Below, in pieces: positions 50,001 through 62,000 of a stretch of 64,000 nt of DNA. The position numbers and the translations under genes were made by a program. How positions within the stretch are numbered: the first letter of the stretch is position 1; every line of letters begins with the position of its first letter. Source of the stretch: Pycnococcus provasolii (Eukaryota > Chlorophyta > Pseudoscourfieldiophyceae > Pseudoscourfieldiales); the NCBI GenBank assembly GCA_049487715.1, contig CP150547.1, positions 62,001-126,000 of the forward strand, in the 5' to 3' direction. Below the pieces are notes generated by a model. It was not told the DNA's origin and did no database searches. It saw only the letters and a list, made by a program, of their open reading frames with translations.

Positions 50001-53000
50001 GGGCGGCACGGCGGTGGAGGTGTCTGCGTCCGGCGGTCTGTCTTCGGCATGGCAGTGCTCGTTCGGCACGACTTCGATGGTGTGGACGCGTCGCGCGGGG
50101 TCGGGCGTGTACGAGTGCGTTTCGCCTGCACGCGTTCCGTCCTCGTCGGGCGTGAGTCTTGGCGTAGGCGCCCAGCGCGTGGGCGCGTCGTGGACATCGT
50201 ACGAGTACACGGCCTCGTCGCGCTTGTTGGCGTACTCTGCGTCAGGCGTGCTATCGTCGCTGACGGGCGGATCCGTGGTCGTGTCGCTGATATCGGGCCC
50301 GCGTCCGACGTCGCTGGTGGTTGGCGGCGGCGAGCAGGCGGCATGCGCATCGTCCTCGTCGACGTGCACGCTTCCTGCGATGTCTGCTGGCTTCCGATCG
50401 CTGCAGCTCGCGGACGGCGATCACGTCGGGTCAGTGTCGTACGTCGTACCCGGTCGCGTGACGGCGTCGTATCCTCGCGCTGTCGTGTCAGGCATAGAGA
50501 CTGTGGTATGGCTGTCTGGCTCCGATCTGCTGGTCGGTGTCACCTCGTCGTCTGCTGTGACGTTTGTGTCATCCGCGCTCGCTTCGTCGGTCTCGTCGAC
50601 AGGATCTGGCGCGTACGTGTCAGCGTCGACGCAGGGCTGGCGCGTATCTTCGATCGCGCCGGACGAGCTTGCGTCGGCTGGCGTGGAGTCAGTGACGGGT
50701 CTGACTGGCGCGGATCGCGTCGAGGTGTCTGGGTCCGGGTTCGCGGCGTCGCACCCGCCATCGTGTCGCTTCGGCGCGGTGGTGGTGTCTTCGCAGTGGA
50801 CGAGCGCGGAGCAGGTGTGGTGCTCGGTGCCGTCGTCCGGCTCGGACGCGGTTCCGTTCTCGATGACGCAGGGCGTGCAGCACCAGGTGTCGGACGCGCA
50901 CACGTACGCATCTGCATCGTCGGTGCGCGTGCTCGCCGCATCGCCCGCGCGCGTGTCGACGTCTGGCGGCGCGACAGTGAGCGTGTACGGCACGGGCGTG
51001 AGCTCTGAGTCGCCGGTGCGATGCTCGATCGGCGGCACGGAGTACGCGGGCGTGTTCCTTTCATCTGGCTGGGTCGAGTGCACGCTGGGCGGCGGTCTGG
51101 CGGCTGGCTTCACTGAGGTGGGTCTGGTATCGGGCGGCCGGCTGACGATGGGCGCGTCGGCGGAGCAGTGGCTGCGCGTGAGCGGCGGCTCAGTGCGCGT
51201 GCTGGGTCCTCGCGCGCTCGTGGACGTATCGGACTCAGCTTCGGTATCACGCGTGCGTCCGTCAGTGGTGTTGTCTACGGGCGGCTCGTTGGTGGACGTG
51301 ATAGGCGCGCACATGTTCGACGGCGGCTTGTGCGGCTCAACGTCGTCGATGGCATCTTCGTCGCTTTGGCGGTGCGAGGTGACATCTGCGTCGATGGCTC
51401 GTCTGGAGGTGACGGGCGACGGCGGCGCGTCTGTGACGCGCTCGTCGCCGCCGTCAGGGTCAGAGTCGGGCGGCACGGCGGTGGAGGTGTCTGCGTCCGG
51501 CGGTCTGTCTTCGGCATGGCAGTGCTCGTTCGGCACGACTTCGATGGTGTGGACGCGTCGCGCGGGGTCGGGCGTGTACGAGTGCGTTTCGCCTGCACGC
51601 GCTCCGTCCTCGTCGGGCGTGAGTCTTGGCGTAGGCGCCCAGCGCGTGGGCGCGTCGTGGACATCGTACGAGTACACGGCCTCGTCGCGCTTGTTGGCGT
51701 ACTCTGCGTCGGGCGTGCTATCGTCGCTGACGGGCGGATCCGTGGTCGTGTCGCTGATATCGGGCCCGCGTCCGACGTCGCTGGTGGTTGGCGGCGGCGA
51801 GCAGGCGGCATGCGCATCGTCCTCGTCGACGTGCACGCTTCCTGCGATGTCTGCTGGCTTCCGATCGCTGCAGCTCGCGGACGGCGATCACGTCGGGTCA
51901 GTGTCGTACGTCGTACCCGGTCGCGTGACGGCGTCGTATCCTCGCGCTGTCGTGTCAGGCATAGAGACTGTGGTATGGCTGTCTGGCTCCGATCTGCTGG
52001 TCGGTGTCGCCTCGTCGTCTGCTATGACGTTTGTATCATCCGCGCTCGCATCGTCGGTCTCGTCGACAGGATCTGGCGCGTACGTGTCAGCGTCGACGCA
52101 GGGCTGGCGCGCACCTCTGACGGCACTTGACGAGGTCTCGTATCCCGCGATCGAGGGCGCGGACGGCCTGACTGGCGCGGATCGCGTCGAGGTGTCTGGG
52201 TCCGGGTTCGCGGCGTCGCACCCGCCATCGTGTCGCTTCGGCGCGGTGGTGGTGTCTTCGCAGTGGACGAGCGCGGAGCAGGTGTGGTGCTCGGTGCCGT
52301 CGTCCGGCTCGGACGCGGTTCCGTTCTCGATGACGCAGGGCGTGCAGCACCAGGTGTCGGACGCGCACACGTACGCATCTGCATCGTCGGTGCGCGTGCT
52401 CGCCGCATCGCCCGCGCGCGTGTCGACGTCTGGCGGCGCGACAGTGAGCGTGTACGGCACGGGCGTGAGCTCTGAGTCGCCGGTGCGATGCTCGATCGGC
52501 GGCACGGAGTACGCGGGCGTGTTCCTCTCATCTGGCTGGGTCGAGTGCACGCTGGGCGGCGGTCTGGCGGCTGGCTTCACTGAGGTGGGTCTGGTATCGG
52601 GCGGCCGGCTGACGATGGGCGCGTCGGCGGAGCAGTGGCTGCGCGTGAGCGGCGGCTCAGTGCGCGTGCTGGGTCCTCGCGCGCTCGTGGACGTATCGGA
52701 CTCAGCTTCGATATCACGCGTGCGTCCGTCGGTGGTGTTGTCTACGGGCGGCTCGTTGGTGGACGTGATAGGCGCGCACATGTTCGACGGCGGCTTGTGC
52801 GGCTCAACGTCGTCGATGGCATCTTCGTCGCTTTGGCGGTGCGAGGTGACATCTGCGTCGATGGCTCGTCTGGAGGTGACGGGCGACGGCGGCGCGTCTG
52901 TGACGGGCGCGTCGCCGCCGTCAGGGTCAGAGTCGGGCGGCACGGCGGTGGAGGTGTCTGCGTCCGGCGGTCTGTCTTCGGCATGGCAGTGCTCGTTCGG

Positions 53001-56000
53001 CACGACTTCGATGGTGTGGACGCGTCGCGCGGGGTCGGGCGTGTACGAGTGCGTTTCGCCTGCACGCGCTCCGTCCTCGTCGGGCGTGAGTCTTGGCGTA
53101 GGCGCCCAGCGCGTGGGCGCGTCGTGGACATCGTACGAGTACACGGCCTCGTCGCGCTTGTTGGCGTACTCTGCGTCAGGCGTGCTATCGTCGCTGACGG
53201 GCGGATCCGTGGTCGTGTCGCTGATATCGGGCCCGCGTCCGACGTCGCTGGTGGTTGGCGGCGGCGAGCAGGCGGCATGCGCATCGTCCTCGTCGACGTG
53301 CACGCTTCCTGCGATGTCTGCTGGCTTCCGATCGCTGCAGCTCGCGGACGGCGATCACGTCGGGTCAGTGTCGTACGTCGTACCCGGTCGCGTGACGGCG
53401 TCGTATCCTCGCGCTGTCGTGTCAGGCATAGAGACTGTGGTATGGCTGTCTGGCTCCGATCTGCTGGTCGGTGTCGCCTCGTCGTCTGCTGTGACGTTTG
53501 TATCATCCGCGCTCGCATCGTCGGTCTCGTCGACAGGATCTGGCGCGTACGTGTCAGCGTCGACGCAGGGCTGGCGCGTATCTTCGATCGCGCCGGACGA
53601 GCTTGCGTCGGCTGGCGTGGAGTCAGTGACGGGTCTGACTGGCGCGGATCGCGTCGAGGTGTCTGGGTCCGGGTTCGCGGCGTCGCACCCGCCATCGTGT
53701 CGCTTCGGCGCGGTGGTGGTGTCTTCGCAGTGGACGAGCGCGGAGCAGGTGTGGTGCTCGGTGCCGTCGTCCGGCTCGGACGCGGTTCCGTTCTCGATGA
53801 CGCAGGGCGTGCAGCACCAGGTGTCGGACGCGTACACGTACGCATCTGCATCGTCGGTGCGCGTGCTCGCCGCATCGCCCGCGCGCGTGTCGACGTCTGG
53901 CGGCGCGACAGTGAGCGTGTACGGCACGGGTGTGAGCTCTGAGTCGCCGGTGCGATGCTCGATCGGCGGCACGGAGTACGCGGGCGTGTTCCTCTCATCT
54001 GGCTGGGTCGAGTGCACGCTGGGCGGCGGTCTGGCGGCTGGCTTCACTGAGGTGGGTCTGGTATCGGGCGGCCGGCTGACGATGGGCGCGTCGGCGGAGC
54101 AGTGGCTGCGCGTGAGCGGCGGCTCGGTGCGCGTGCTGGGTCCTCGCGCGCTCGTGGACGTATCGGACTCAGCTTCGGTATCACGCGTGCGTCCGTCGGT
54201 GGTGTTGTCTACGGGCGGCTCGTTGGTGGACGTGATAGGCGCGCACATGTTCGACGGCGGCTTGTGCGGCTCAACGTCGTCGATGGCATCTTCGTCGCTT
54301 TGGCGGTGCGAGGTGACATCTGCGTCGATGGCTCGTCTGGAGGTGACGGGCGACGGCGGCGCGTCTGTGACGGGCGCGTCGCCGCCGTCAGGGTCAGAGT
54401 CGGGCGGCACGGCGGTGGAGGTGTCTGCGTCCGGCGGTCTGTCTTCGGCATGGCAGTGCTCGTTCGGCACGACTTCGATGGTGTGGACGCGTCGCGCAGG
54501 GTCGGGCGTGTACGAGTGCGTTTCGCCTGCACGCGTTCCGTCCTCGTCGGGCGTGAGTCTTGGCGTAGGCGCCCAGCGCGTGGGCGCGTCGTGGACGTCG
54601 TACGAGTACACGGCCTCGTCGCGCTTGTTGGCGTACTCTGCGTCGGGCGTGCTATCGTCGCTGACGGGCGGATCCGTGGTCGTGTCGCTGATATCGGGCC
54701 CGCGTCCGACGTCGCTGGTGGTTGGCGGCGGCGAGCAGGCGGCATGCGCATCGTCCTCGTCGACGTGCACGCTTCCTGCGATGTCTGCTGGTTTCCGATC
54801 GCTGCAGCTCGCGGACGGCGATCACGTCGGGTCAGTGTCGTACGTCGTACCCGGTCGCGTGACGGCGTCGTATCCTCGCGCTGTCGTGTCAGGCATAGAG
54901 ACTGTGGTATGGCTGTCTGGCTCCGATCTGCTGGTCGGTGTCGCCTCGTCGTCTGCTGTGACGTTTGTGTCATCCGCGCTCGCATCGTCGGTCTCGTCGA
55001 CAGGATCTGGCGCGTACGTGTCAGCGTCGACGCAGGGCTGGCGCGTATCTTCGATCGCGCCGGACGAGCTTGCGTCGGCTGGGGTGGAGTCAGTGACGGG
55101 TCTGACTGGCGCGGATCGCGTCGAGGTGTCTGGGTCCGGGTTCGCGGCGTCGCACCCGCCATCGTGTCGCTTCGGCGCGGTGGTGGTGTCTTCGCAGTGG
55201 ACGAGCGCGGAGCAGGTGTGGTGCTCGGTGCCGTCGTCCGGCTCGGACGCGGTTCCGTTCTCGATGACGCAGGGCGTGCAGCACCAGGTGTCGGACGCGT
55301 ACACGTACGCATCTGCATCGTCGGTGCGCGTGCTCGCCGCATCGCCCGCGCGCGTGTCGACGTCTGGCGGCGCGACAGTGAGCGTGTACGGCACGGGCGT
55401 GAGCTCTGAGTCGCCGGTGCGATGCTCGATCGGCGGCGCGGAGTACGCGGGCGTGTTCCTTTCATCTGGCTGGGTCGAGTGCACGCTGGGCGGCGGTCTG
55501 GCGGCTGGCTTCACTGAGGTGGGTCTGGTATCGGGCGGCCGGCTGACGATGGGCGCGTCGGCGGAGCAGTGGCTGCGCGTGAGCGGCGGCTCGGTGCGCG
55601 TGCTGGGTCCTCGCGCGCTCGTGGACGTATCGGACTCAGCTTCGATATCACGCGTGCGTCCGTCGGTGGTGTTGTCTACGGGCGGCTCGTTGGTGGACGT
55701 GATAGGCGCGCACATGTTCGACGGCGGCTTGTGCGGCTCAACGTCGTCGATGGCATCTTCGTCGCTTTGGCGGTGCGAGGTGACATCTGCGTCGATGGCT
55801 CGTCTGGAGGTGACGGGCGACGGCGGCGCGTCTGTGACGGGCGCGTCGCCGCCGTCAGGGTCAGAGTCGGGCGGCACGGCGGTGGAGGTGTCTGCGTCCG
55901 GCGGTCTGTCTTCGGCATGGCAGTGCTCGTTCGGCACGACTTCGATGGTGTGGACGCGTCGCGCGGGGTCGGGCGTGTACGAGTGCGTTTCGCCTGCACG

Positions 56001-59000
56001 CGTTCCGTCCTCGTCGGGCGTGAGTCTTGGCGTAGGCGCCCAGCGCGTGGGCGCATCGTGGACATCGTACGAGTACACGGCCTCGTCGCGCTTGTTGGCG
56101 TACTCTGCGTCGGGCGTGCTATCGTCGCTGACGGGCGGATCCGTGGTCGTGTCGCTGATATCGGGCCCGCGTCCGACGTCGCTGGTGGTTGGCGGCGGCG
56201 AGCAGGCGGCATGCGCATCGTCCTCGTCGACGTGCACGCTTCCTGCGATGTCTGCTGGCTTCCGATCGCTGCAGCTCGCGGACGGCGATCACGTCGGGTC
56301 AGTGTCGTACGTCGTACCCGGTCGCGTGACGGCGTCGTATCCTCGCGCTGTCGTGTCAGGCATAGAGACTGTGGTATGGCTGTCTGGCTCCGATCTGCTG
56401 GTCGGTGTCACCTCGTCGTCTGCTGTGACGTTTGTATCATCCGCGCTCGCATCGTCGGTCTCGTCGACAGGATCTGGCGCGTACGTGTCAGCGTCGACGC
56501 AGGGCTGGCGCGCACCTCTGACGGCACTTGACGAGGTCTCGTATCCCGCGATCGAGGGCGCGGACGGCCTGACTGGCGCGGATCGCGTCGAGGTGTCTGG
56601 GTCCGGGTTCGCGGCGTCGCACCCGCCATCGTGTCGCTTCGGCGCGGTGGTGGTGTCTTCGCAGTGGACGAGCGCGGAGCAGGTGTGGTGCTCGGTGCCG
56701 TCGTCCGGCTCGGACGCGGTTCCGTTCTCGATGACGCAGGGCGTGCAGCACCAGGTGTCGGACGCGTACACGTACGCATCTGCATCGTCGGTGCGCGTGC
56801 TCGCCGCATCGCCCGCGCGCGTGTCGACGTCTGGCGGCGCGACAGTGAGCGTGTACGGCACGGGTGTGAGTTCTGAGTCGCCGGTGCGATGCTCGATCGG
56901 CGGCGCGGAGTACGCGGGCGTGTTCCTCTCATCTGGCTGGGTCGAGTGCACGCTGGGCGGCGGTCTGGCGGCTGGCTTCACTGAGGTGGGTCTGGTATCG
57001 GGCGGCCGGCTGACGATGGGCGCGTCGGCGGAGCAGTGGCTGCGCGTGAGCGGCGGCTCAGTGCGCGTGCTGGGTCCTCGCGCGCTCGTGGACGTATCGG
57101 ACTCAGCTTCGATATCACGCGTGCGTCCGTCGGTGGTGTTGTCTACGGGCGGCTCGTTGGTGGACGTGATAGGCGCGCACATGTTCGACGGCGGCTTGTG
57201 CGGCTCAACGTCGTCGATGGCATCTTCGTCGCTTTGGCGGTGCGAGGTGACATCTGCGTCGATGGCTCGTCTGGAGGTGACGGGCGACGGCGGCGCGTCT
57301 GTGACGGGCGCGTCGCCGCCGTCAGGGTCAGAGTCGGGCGGCACGGCGGTGGAGGTGTCTGCGTCCGGCGGTCTGTCTTCGGCATGGCAGTGCTCGTTCG
57401 GCACGACTTCGATGGTGTGGACGCGTCGCGCGGGGTCGGGCGTGTACGAGTGCGTTTCGCCTGCACGCGTTCCGTCCTCGTCGGGCGTGAGTCTTGGCGT
57501 AGGCGCCCAGCGCGTGGGCGCATCGTGGACGTCGTACGAGTACACGGCCTCGTCGCGCTTGTTGGCGTACTCTGCGTCGGGCGTGCTATCGTCGCTGACG
57601 GGCGGATCCGTGGTCGTGTCGCTGATATCTGGCCCGCGTCCGACGTCGCTGGTGGTTGGCGGCGGCGAGCAGGCGGCATGCGCATCGTCCTCGTCGACGT
57701 GCACGCTTCCTGCGATGTCTGCTGGTTTCCGATCGCTGCAGCTCGCGGACGGCGATCACGTCGGGTCAGTGTCGTACGTCGTACCCGGTCGCGTGACGGC
57801 GTCGTATCCTCGCGCTGTCGTGTCAGGCATAGAGACTGTGGTATGGCTGTCTGGCTCCGATCTGCTGGTCGGTGTCGCCTCGTCGTCTGCTGTGACGTTT
57901 GTGTCATCCGCGCTCGCATCGTCGGTCTCGTCGACAGGATCTGGCGCGTACGTGTCAGCGTCGACGCAGGGCTGGCGCGCACCTCTGACGGCACTTGACG
58001 AGGTCTCGTATCCCGCGATCGAGGGCGCGGACGGCCTGACTGGCGCGGATCGCGTCGAGGTGTCTGGGTCCGGGTTCGCGGCGTCGCACCCGCCATCGTG
58101 TCGCTTCGGCGCGGTGGCGGTGTCTTCGCAGTGGACGAGCGCGGAGCAGGTGTGGTGCTCGGTGCCGTCGTCCGGCTCGGACGCGGTTCCGTTCTCGATG
58201 ACGCAGGGCGTGCAGCACCAGGTGTCGGACGCGTACACGTACGCATCTGCATCGTCGGTGCGCGTGCTCGCCGCATCGCCCGCGCGCGTGTCGACGTCTG
58301 GCGGCGCGACAGTGAGCGTGTACGGCACGGGCGTGAGCTCTGAGTCGCCGGTGCGATGCTCGATCGGCGGCACGGAGTACGCGGGCGTGTTCCTTTCATC
58401 TGGCTGGGTCGAGTGCACGCTGGGCGGCGGTCTGGCGGCTGGCTTCACTGAGGTGGGTCTGGTATCGGGCGGCCGGCTGACGATGGGCGCGTCGGCGGAG
58501 CAGTGGCTGCGCGTGAGCGGCGGCTCAGTGCGCGTGCTGGGTCCTCGCGCGCTCGTGGACGTATCGGACTCAGCTTCGATATCACGCGTGCGTCCGTCGG
58601 TGGTGTTGTCTACGGGCGGCTCGTTGGTGGACGTGATAGGCGCGCACATGTTCGACGGCGGCTTGTGCGGCTCAACGTCGTCGATGGCATCTTCGTCGCT
58701 TTGGCGGTGCGAGGTGACATCTGCGTCGATGGCTCGTCTGGAGGTGACGGGCGACGGCGGCGCGTCTGTGACGCGCGCGTCGCCGCCGTCAGGGCCAGAG
58801 TCGGGCGGCACGGCGGTGGAGGTGTCTGCGTCCGGCGGTCTGTCTTCGGCGTGGCAGTGCTCGTTCGGCACGACTTCGATGGTGTGGACGCGTCGCGCGG
58901 GGTCGGGCGTGTACGAGTGCGTTTCCCCTGCACGCGCTCCGTCCTCGTCGGGCGTGAGTCTTGGCGTAGGCGCCCAGCGCGTGGGCGCGTCGTGGACATC

Positions 59001-62000
59001 GTACGAGTACACGGCCTCGTCGCGCTTGTTGGCGTACTCTGCGTCGGGCGTGCTATCGTCGCTGACGGGCGGATCCGTGGTCGTGTCGCTGATATCGGGC
59101 CCGCGTCCGACGTCGCTGGTGGTTGGCGGCGTCGAGCAGGCGGCATGCGCATCGTCCTCGTCGACGTGCACGCTTCCTGCGATGTCTGCTGGCTTCCGAT
59201 CGCTGCAGCTCGCGGACGGCGATCACGTCGGGTCAGTGTCGTACGTCGTACCCGGTCGCGTGACGGCGTCGTATCCTCGCGCTGTCGTGTCAGGCATAGA
59301 GACTGTGGTATGGCTGTCTGGCTCCGATCTGCTGGTCGGTGTCGCCTCGTCGTCTGCTGTGACGTTTGTGTCATCCGCGCTCGCATCGTCGGTCTCGTCG
59401 ACAGGATCTGGCGCGTACGTGTCAGCGTCGACGCAGGGCTGGCGCGTATCTTCGATCGCGCCGGACGAGCTTGCGTCGGCTGGCGTGGAGTCAGTGACGG
59501 GTCTGACTGGCGCGGATCGCGTCGAGGTGTCTGGGTCCGGGTTCGCGGCGTCGCACCCGCCATCGTGTCGCTTCGGCGCGGTGGCGGTGTCTTCGCAGTG
59601 GACGAGCGCGGAGCAGGTGTGGTGCTCGGTGCCGTCGTCCGGCTCGGACGCGGTTCCGTTCTCGATGACGCAGGGCGTGCAGCACCAGGTGTCGGACGCG
59701 TACACGTACGCATCTGCATCGTCGGTGCGCGTGCTCGCCGCATCGCCCGCGCGCGTGTCGACGTCTGGCGGCGCGACAGTGAGCGTGTACGGCACGGGCG
59801 TGAGCTCTGAGTCGCCGGTGCGATGCTCGATCGGCGGCACGGAGTACGCGGGCGTGTTCCTTTCATCTGGCTGGGTCGAGTGCACGCTGGGCGGCGGTCT
59901 GGCGGCTGGCTTCACTGAGGTGGGTCTGGTATCGGGCGGCCGGCTGACGATGGGCGCGTCGGCGGAGCAGTGGCTGCGCGTGAGCGGCGGCTCGGTGCGC
60001 GTGCTGGGTCCTCGCGCGCTCGTGGACGTATCGGACTCAGCTTCTGTGTCTGTTGTGCGTCCGTCGGTGGTGTTGTCTACGGGCGGCTCGTTGGTGGACG
60101 TGATAGGCGCGCACATGTTCGACGGCGGCTTGTGCGGCTCAACGTCGTCGATGGCATCTTCGTCGCTTTGGCGGTGCGAGGTGACATCTGCGTCGATGGC
60201 TCGTCTGGAGGTGACGGGCGACGGCGGCGCGTCTGTGACGCGCGCGTCGCCGCCGTCAGGGCCAGAGTCGGGCGGCACGGCGGTGGAGGTGTCTGCGTCC
60301 GGCGGTCTGTCTTCGGCGTGGCAGTGCTCGTTCGGCACGACTTCGATGGTGTGGACGCGTCGCGCGGGGTCGGGCGTGTACGAGTGCGTTTCGCCTGCAC
60401 GCGTTCCGTCCTCGTCGGGCGTGAGTCTGGGCGTAGGCGCCCAGCGCGTGGGCGCATCGTGGACATCGTACGAGTACACGGCCTCGTCGCGCTTGTTGGC
60501 GTACTCTGCGTCGGGCGTGCTATCGTCGCTGACGGGCGGATCCGTGGTCGTGTCGCTGATATCTGGCCCGCGTCCGACGTCGCTGGTGGTTGGCGGCGGC
60601 GAGCAGGCGGCATGCGCATCGTCCTCGTCGACGTGCACGCTTCCTGCGATGTCTGCTGGCTTCCGATCGCTGCAGCTCGCGGACGGCGATCACGTCGGGT
60701 CAGTGTCGTACGTCGTACCCGGTCGCGTGACGGCGTCGTATCCTCGCGCTGTCGTGTCAGGCATAGAGACTGTGGTATGGCTGTCTGGCTCCGATCTGCT
60801 GGTCGGTGTCGCCTCGTCGTCTGCTGTGACGTTTGTATCATCCGCGCTCGCATCGTCGGTCTCGTCGACAGGATCTGGCGCGTACGTGTCAGCGTCGACG
60901 CAGGGCTGGCGCGTATCTTCGATCGCGCCGGACGAGCTTGCGTCGGCTGGGGTGGAGTCAGTGACGGGTCTGACTGGCGCGGATCGCGTCGAGGTGTCTG
61001 GGTCCGGGTTCGCGGCGTCGCACCCGCCATCGTGTCGCTTCGGCGCGGTGGTGGTGTCTTCGCAGTGGACGAGCGCGGAGCAGGTGTGGTGCTCGGTGCC
61101 GTCGTCCGGCTCGGACGCGGTTCCGTTCTCGATGACGCAGGGCGTGCAGCACCAGGTGTCGGACGCGCACACGTACGCATCTGCATCGTCGGTGCGCGTG
61201 CTCGCCGCATCGCCCGCGCGCGTGTCGACGTCTGGCGGCGCGACAGTGAGCGTGTACGGCACGGGCGTGAGCTCTGAGTCGCCGGTGCGATGCTCGATCG
61301 GCGGCGCGGAGTACGCGGGCGTGTTCCTTTCATCTGGCTGGGTCGAGTGCACGCTGGGCGGCGGTCTGGCGGCTGGCTTCACTGAGGTGGGTCTGGTATC
61401 GGGCGGCCGGCTGACGATGGGCGCGTCGGCGGAGCAGTGGCTGCGCGTGAGCGGCGGCTCTGTTGTGGTTCCTCCTTCTGTTGTGCATTTTGATGTTGGG
61501 CTGGAAGCGTTTATTTCGCATGTTTATCCGTCATTGATATTGTTTGAAGCTGAGCTTGTGCTTAATGTGAAAGGTTCTAATTTTGACTTGCGTACTTCTC
61601 TTGGCCTTGGAAATACATCTTGCTCTGTGAACTTTGTCTCTTCTACATTATTACAATGCAATGTGAATGTCCACCTTCAAGAGAGTAGAGGTCTGTTTTT
61701 GTCTGGCTTGGAGGCATCATCCGCTGGGGAGTTAAAATTGCATGGTTTTTCGAATCCAGATTTGACGAGTATTCTGCCATTGCATGGTTCGGAATCTGGT
61801 GGTACAACTCTGACGCTATCTGGAAATCAATTAGATGGCGGTGGATTGTTTTGCTCATTTGGTAATGTTGGTCGAATCTTGCTCCAACAAATTTCACCAA
61901 CCGACATGGTTTGTATTTCGCCTGCACATGATCCTTCTGAAGCCATGATTAGCCTAGTAAGTCAATCACGTGCTTTAGTTTCAGAAGCACACAAGTACAG

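Larger units (their letters stand above)
456..61460 (+). repeat. Tandem array, 1,467-bp unit, 41 complete copies plus one partial copy
   Basis: Unit starts (phase set by the left edge of homology): 456, 1923, 3390, 4857, 6324, 7791, 9258, 10725, 12197, 13664, 15132, 16600, 18068, 19535, 21003, 22470, 23937, 25404, 26872, 28343, 29810, 31277, 32744, 34211, 35678, 37145, 38612, 40079, 41546, 43013, 44480, 45947, 47414, 48881, 50348, 51815, 53282, 54749, 56216, 57683, 59150, 60617. All steps are 1,467 bp except those containing the seven frame breaks (+1 in five, +5 and +4 in two). There are no in-frame length changes. Copies differ by scattered substitutions, many synonymous, and by a two-version linker. 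Such uniformity implies recent amplification or ongoing gene conversion and unequal exchange. A GGATCC site occurs once per unit. Confidence 0.96.

Noticed and set aside
456-61460. CRISPR array or non-coding satellite
   Set aside because: The unit is 1,467 bp with no short repeat-spacer pattern. Its length is a multiple of three, frames stay open, and many of the differences between units are synonymous, as expected for a coding array.
456-61460. Array as a mobile element or foreign insertion because of its GC content
   Set aside because: Both edges are in frame and in the same module phase with the flanks, and there are no terminal repeats, transposase or integrase.
456-61460. Large polyketide synthase, peptide synthetase or titin-like muscle protein
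   Set aside because: There are no catalytic or carrier motifs and no kinase or fibronectin-type motifs; the Cys-paired G-G-T/C-x-F-G pattern fits IPT/TIG modules instead.
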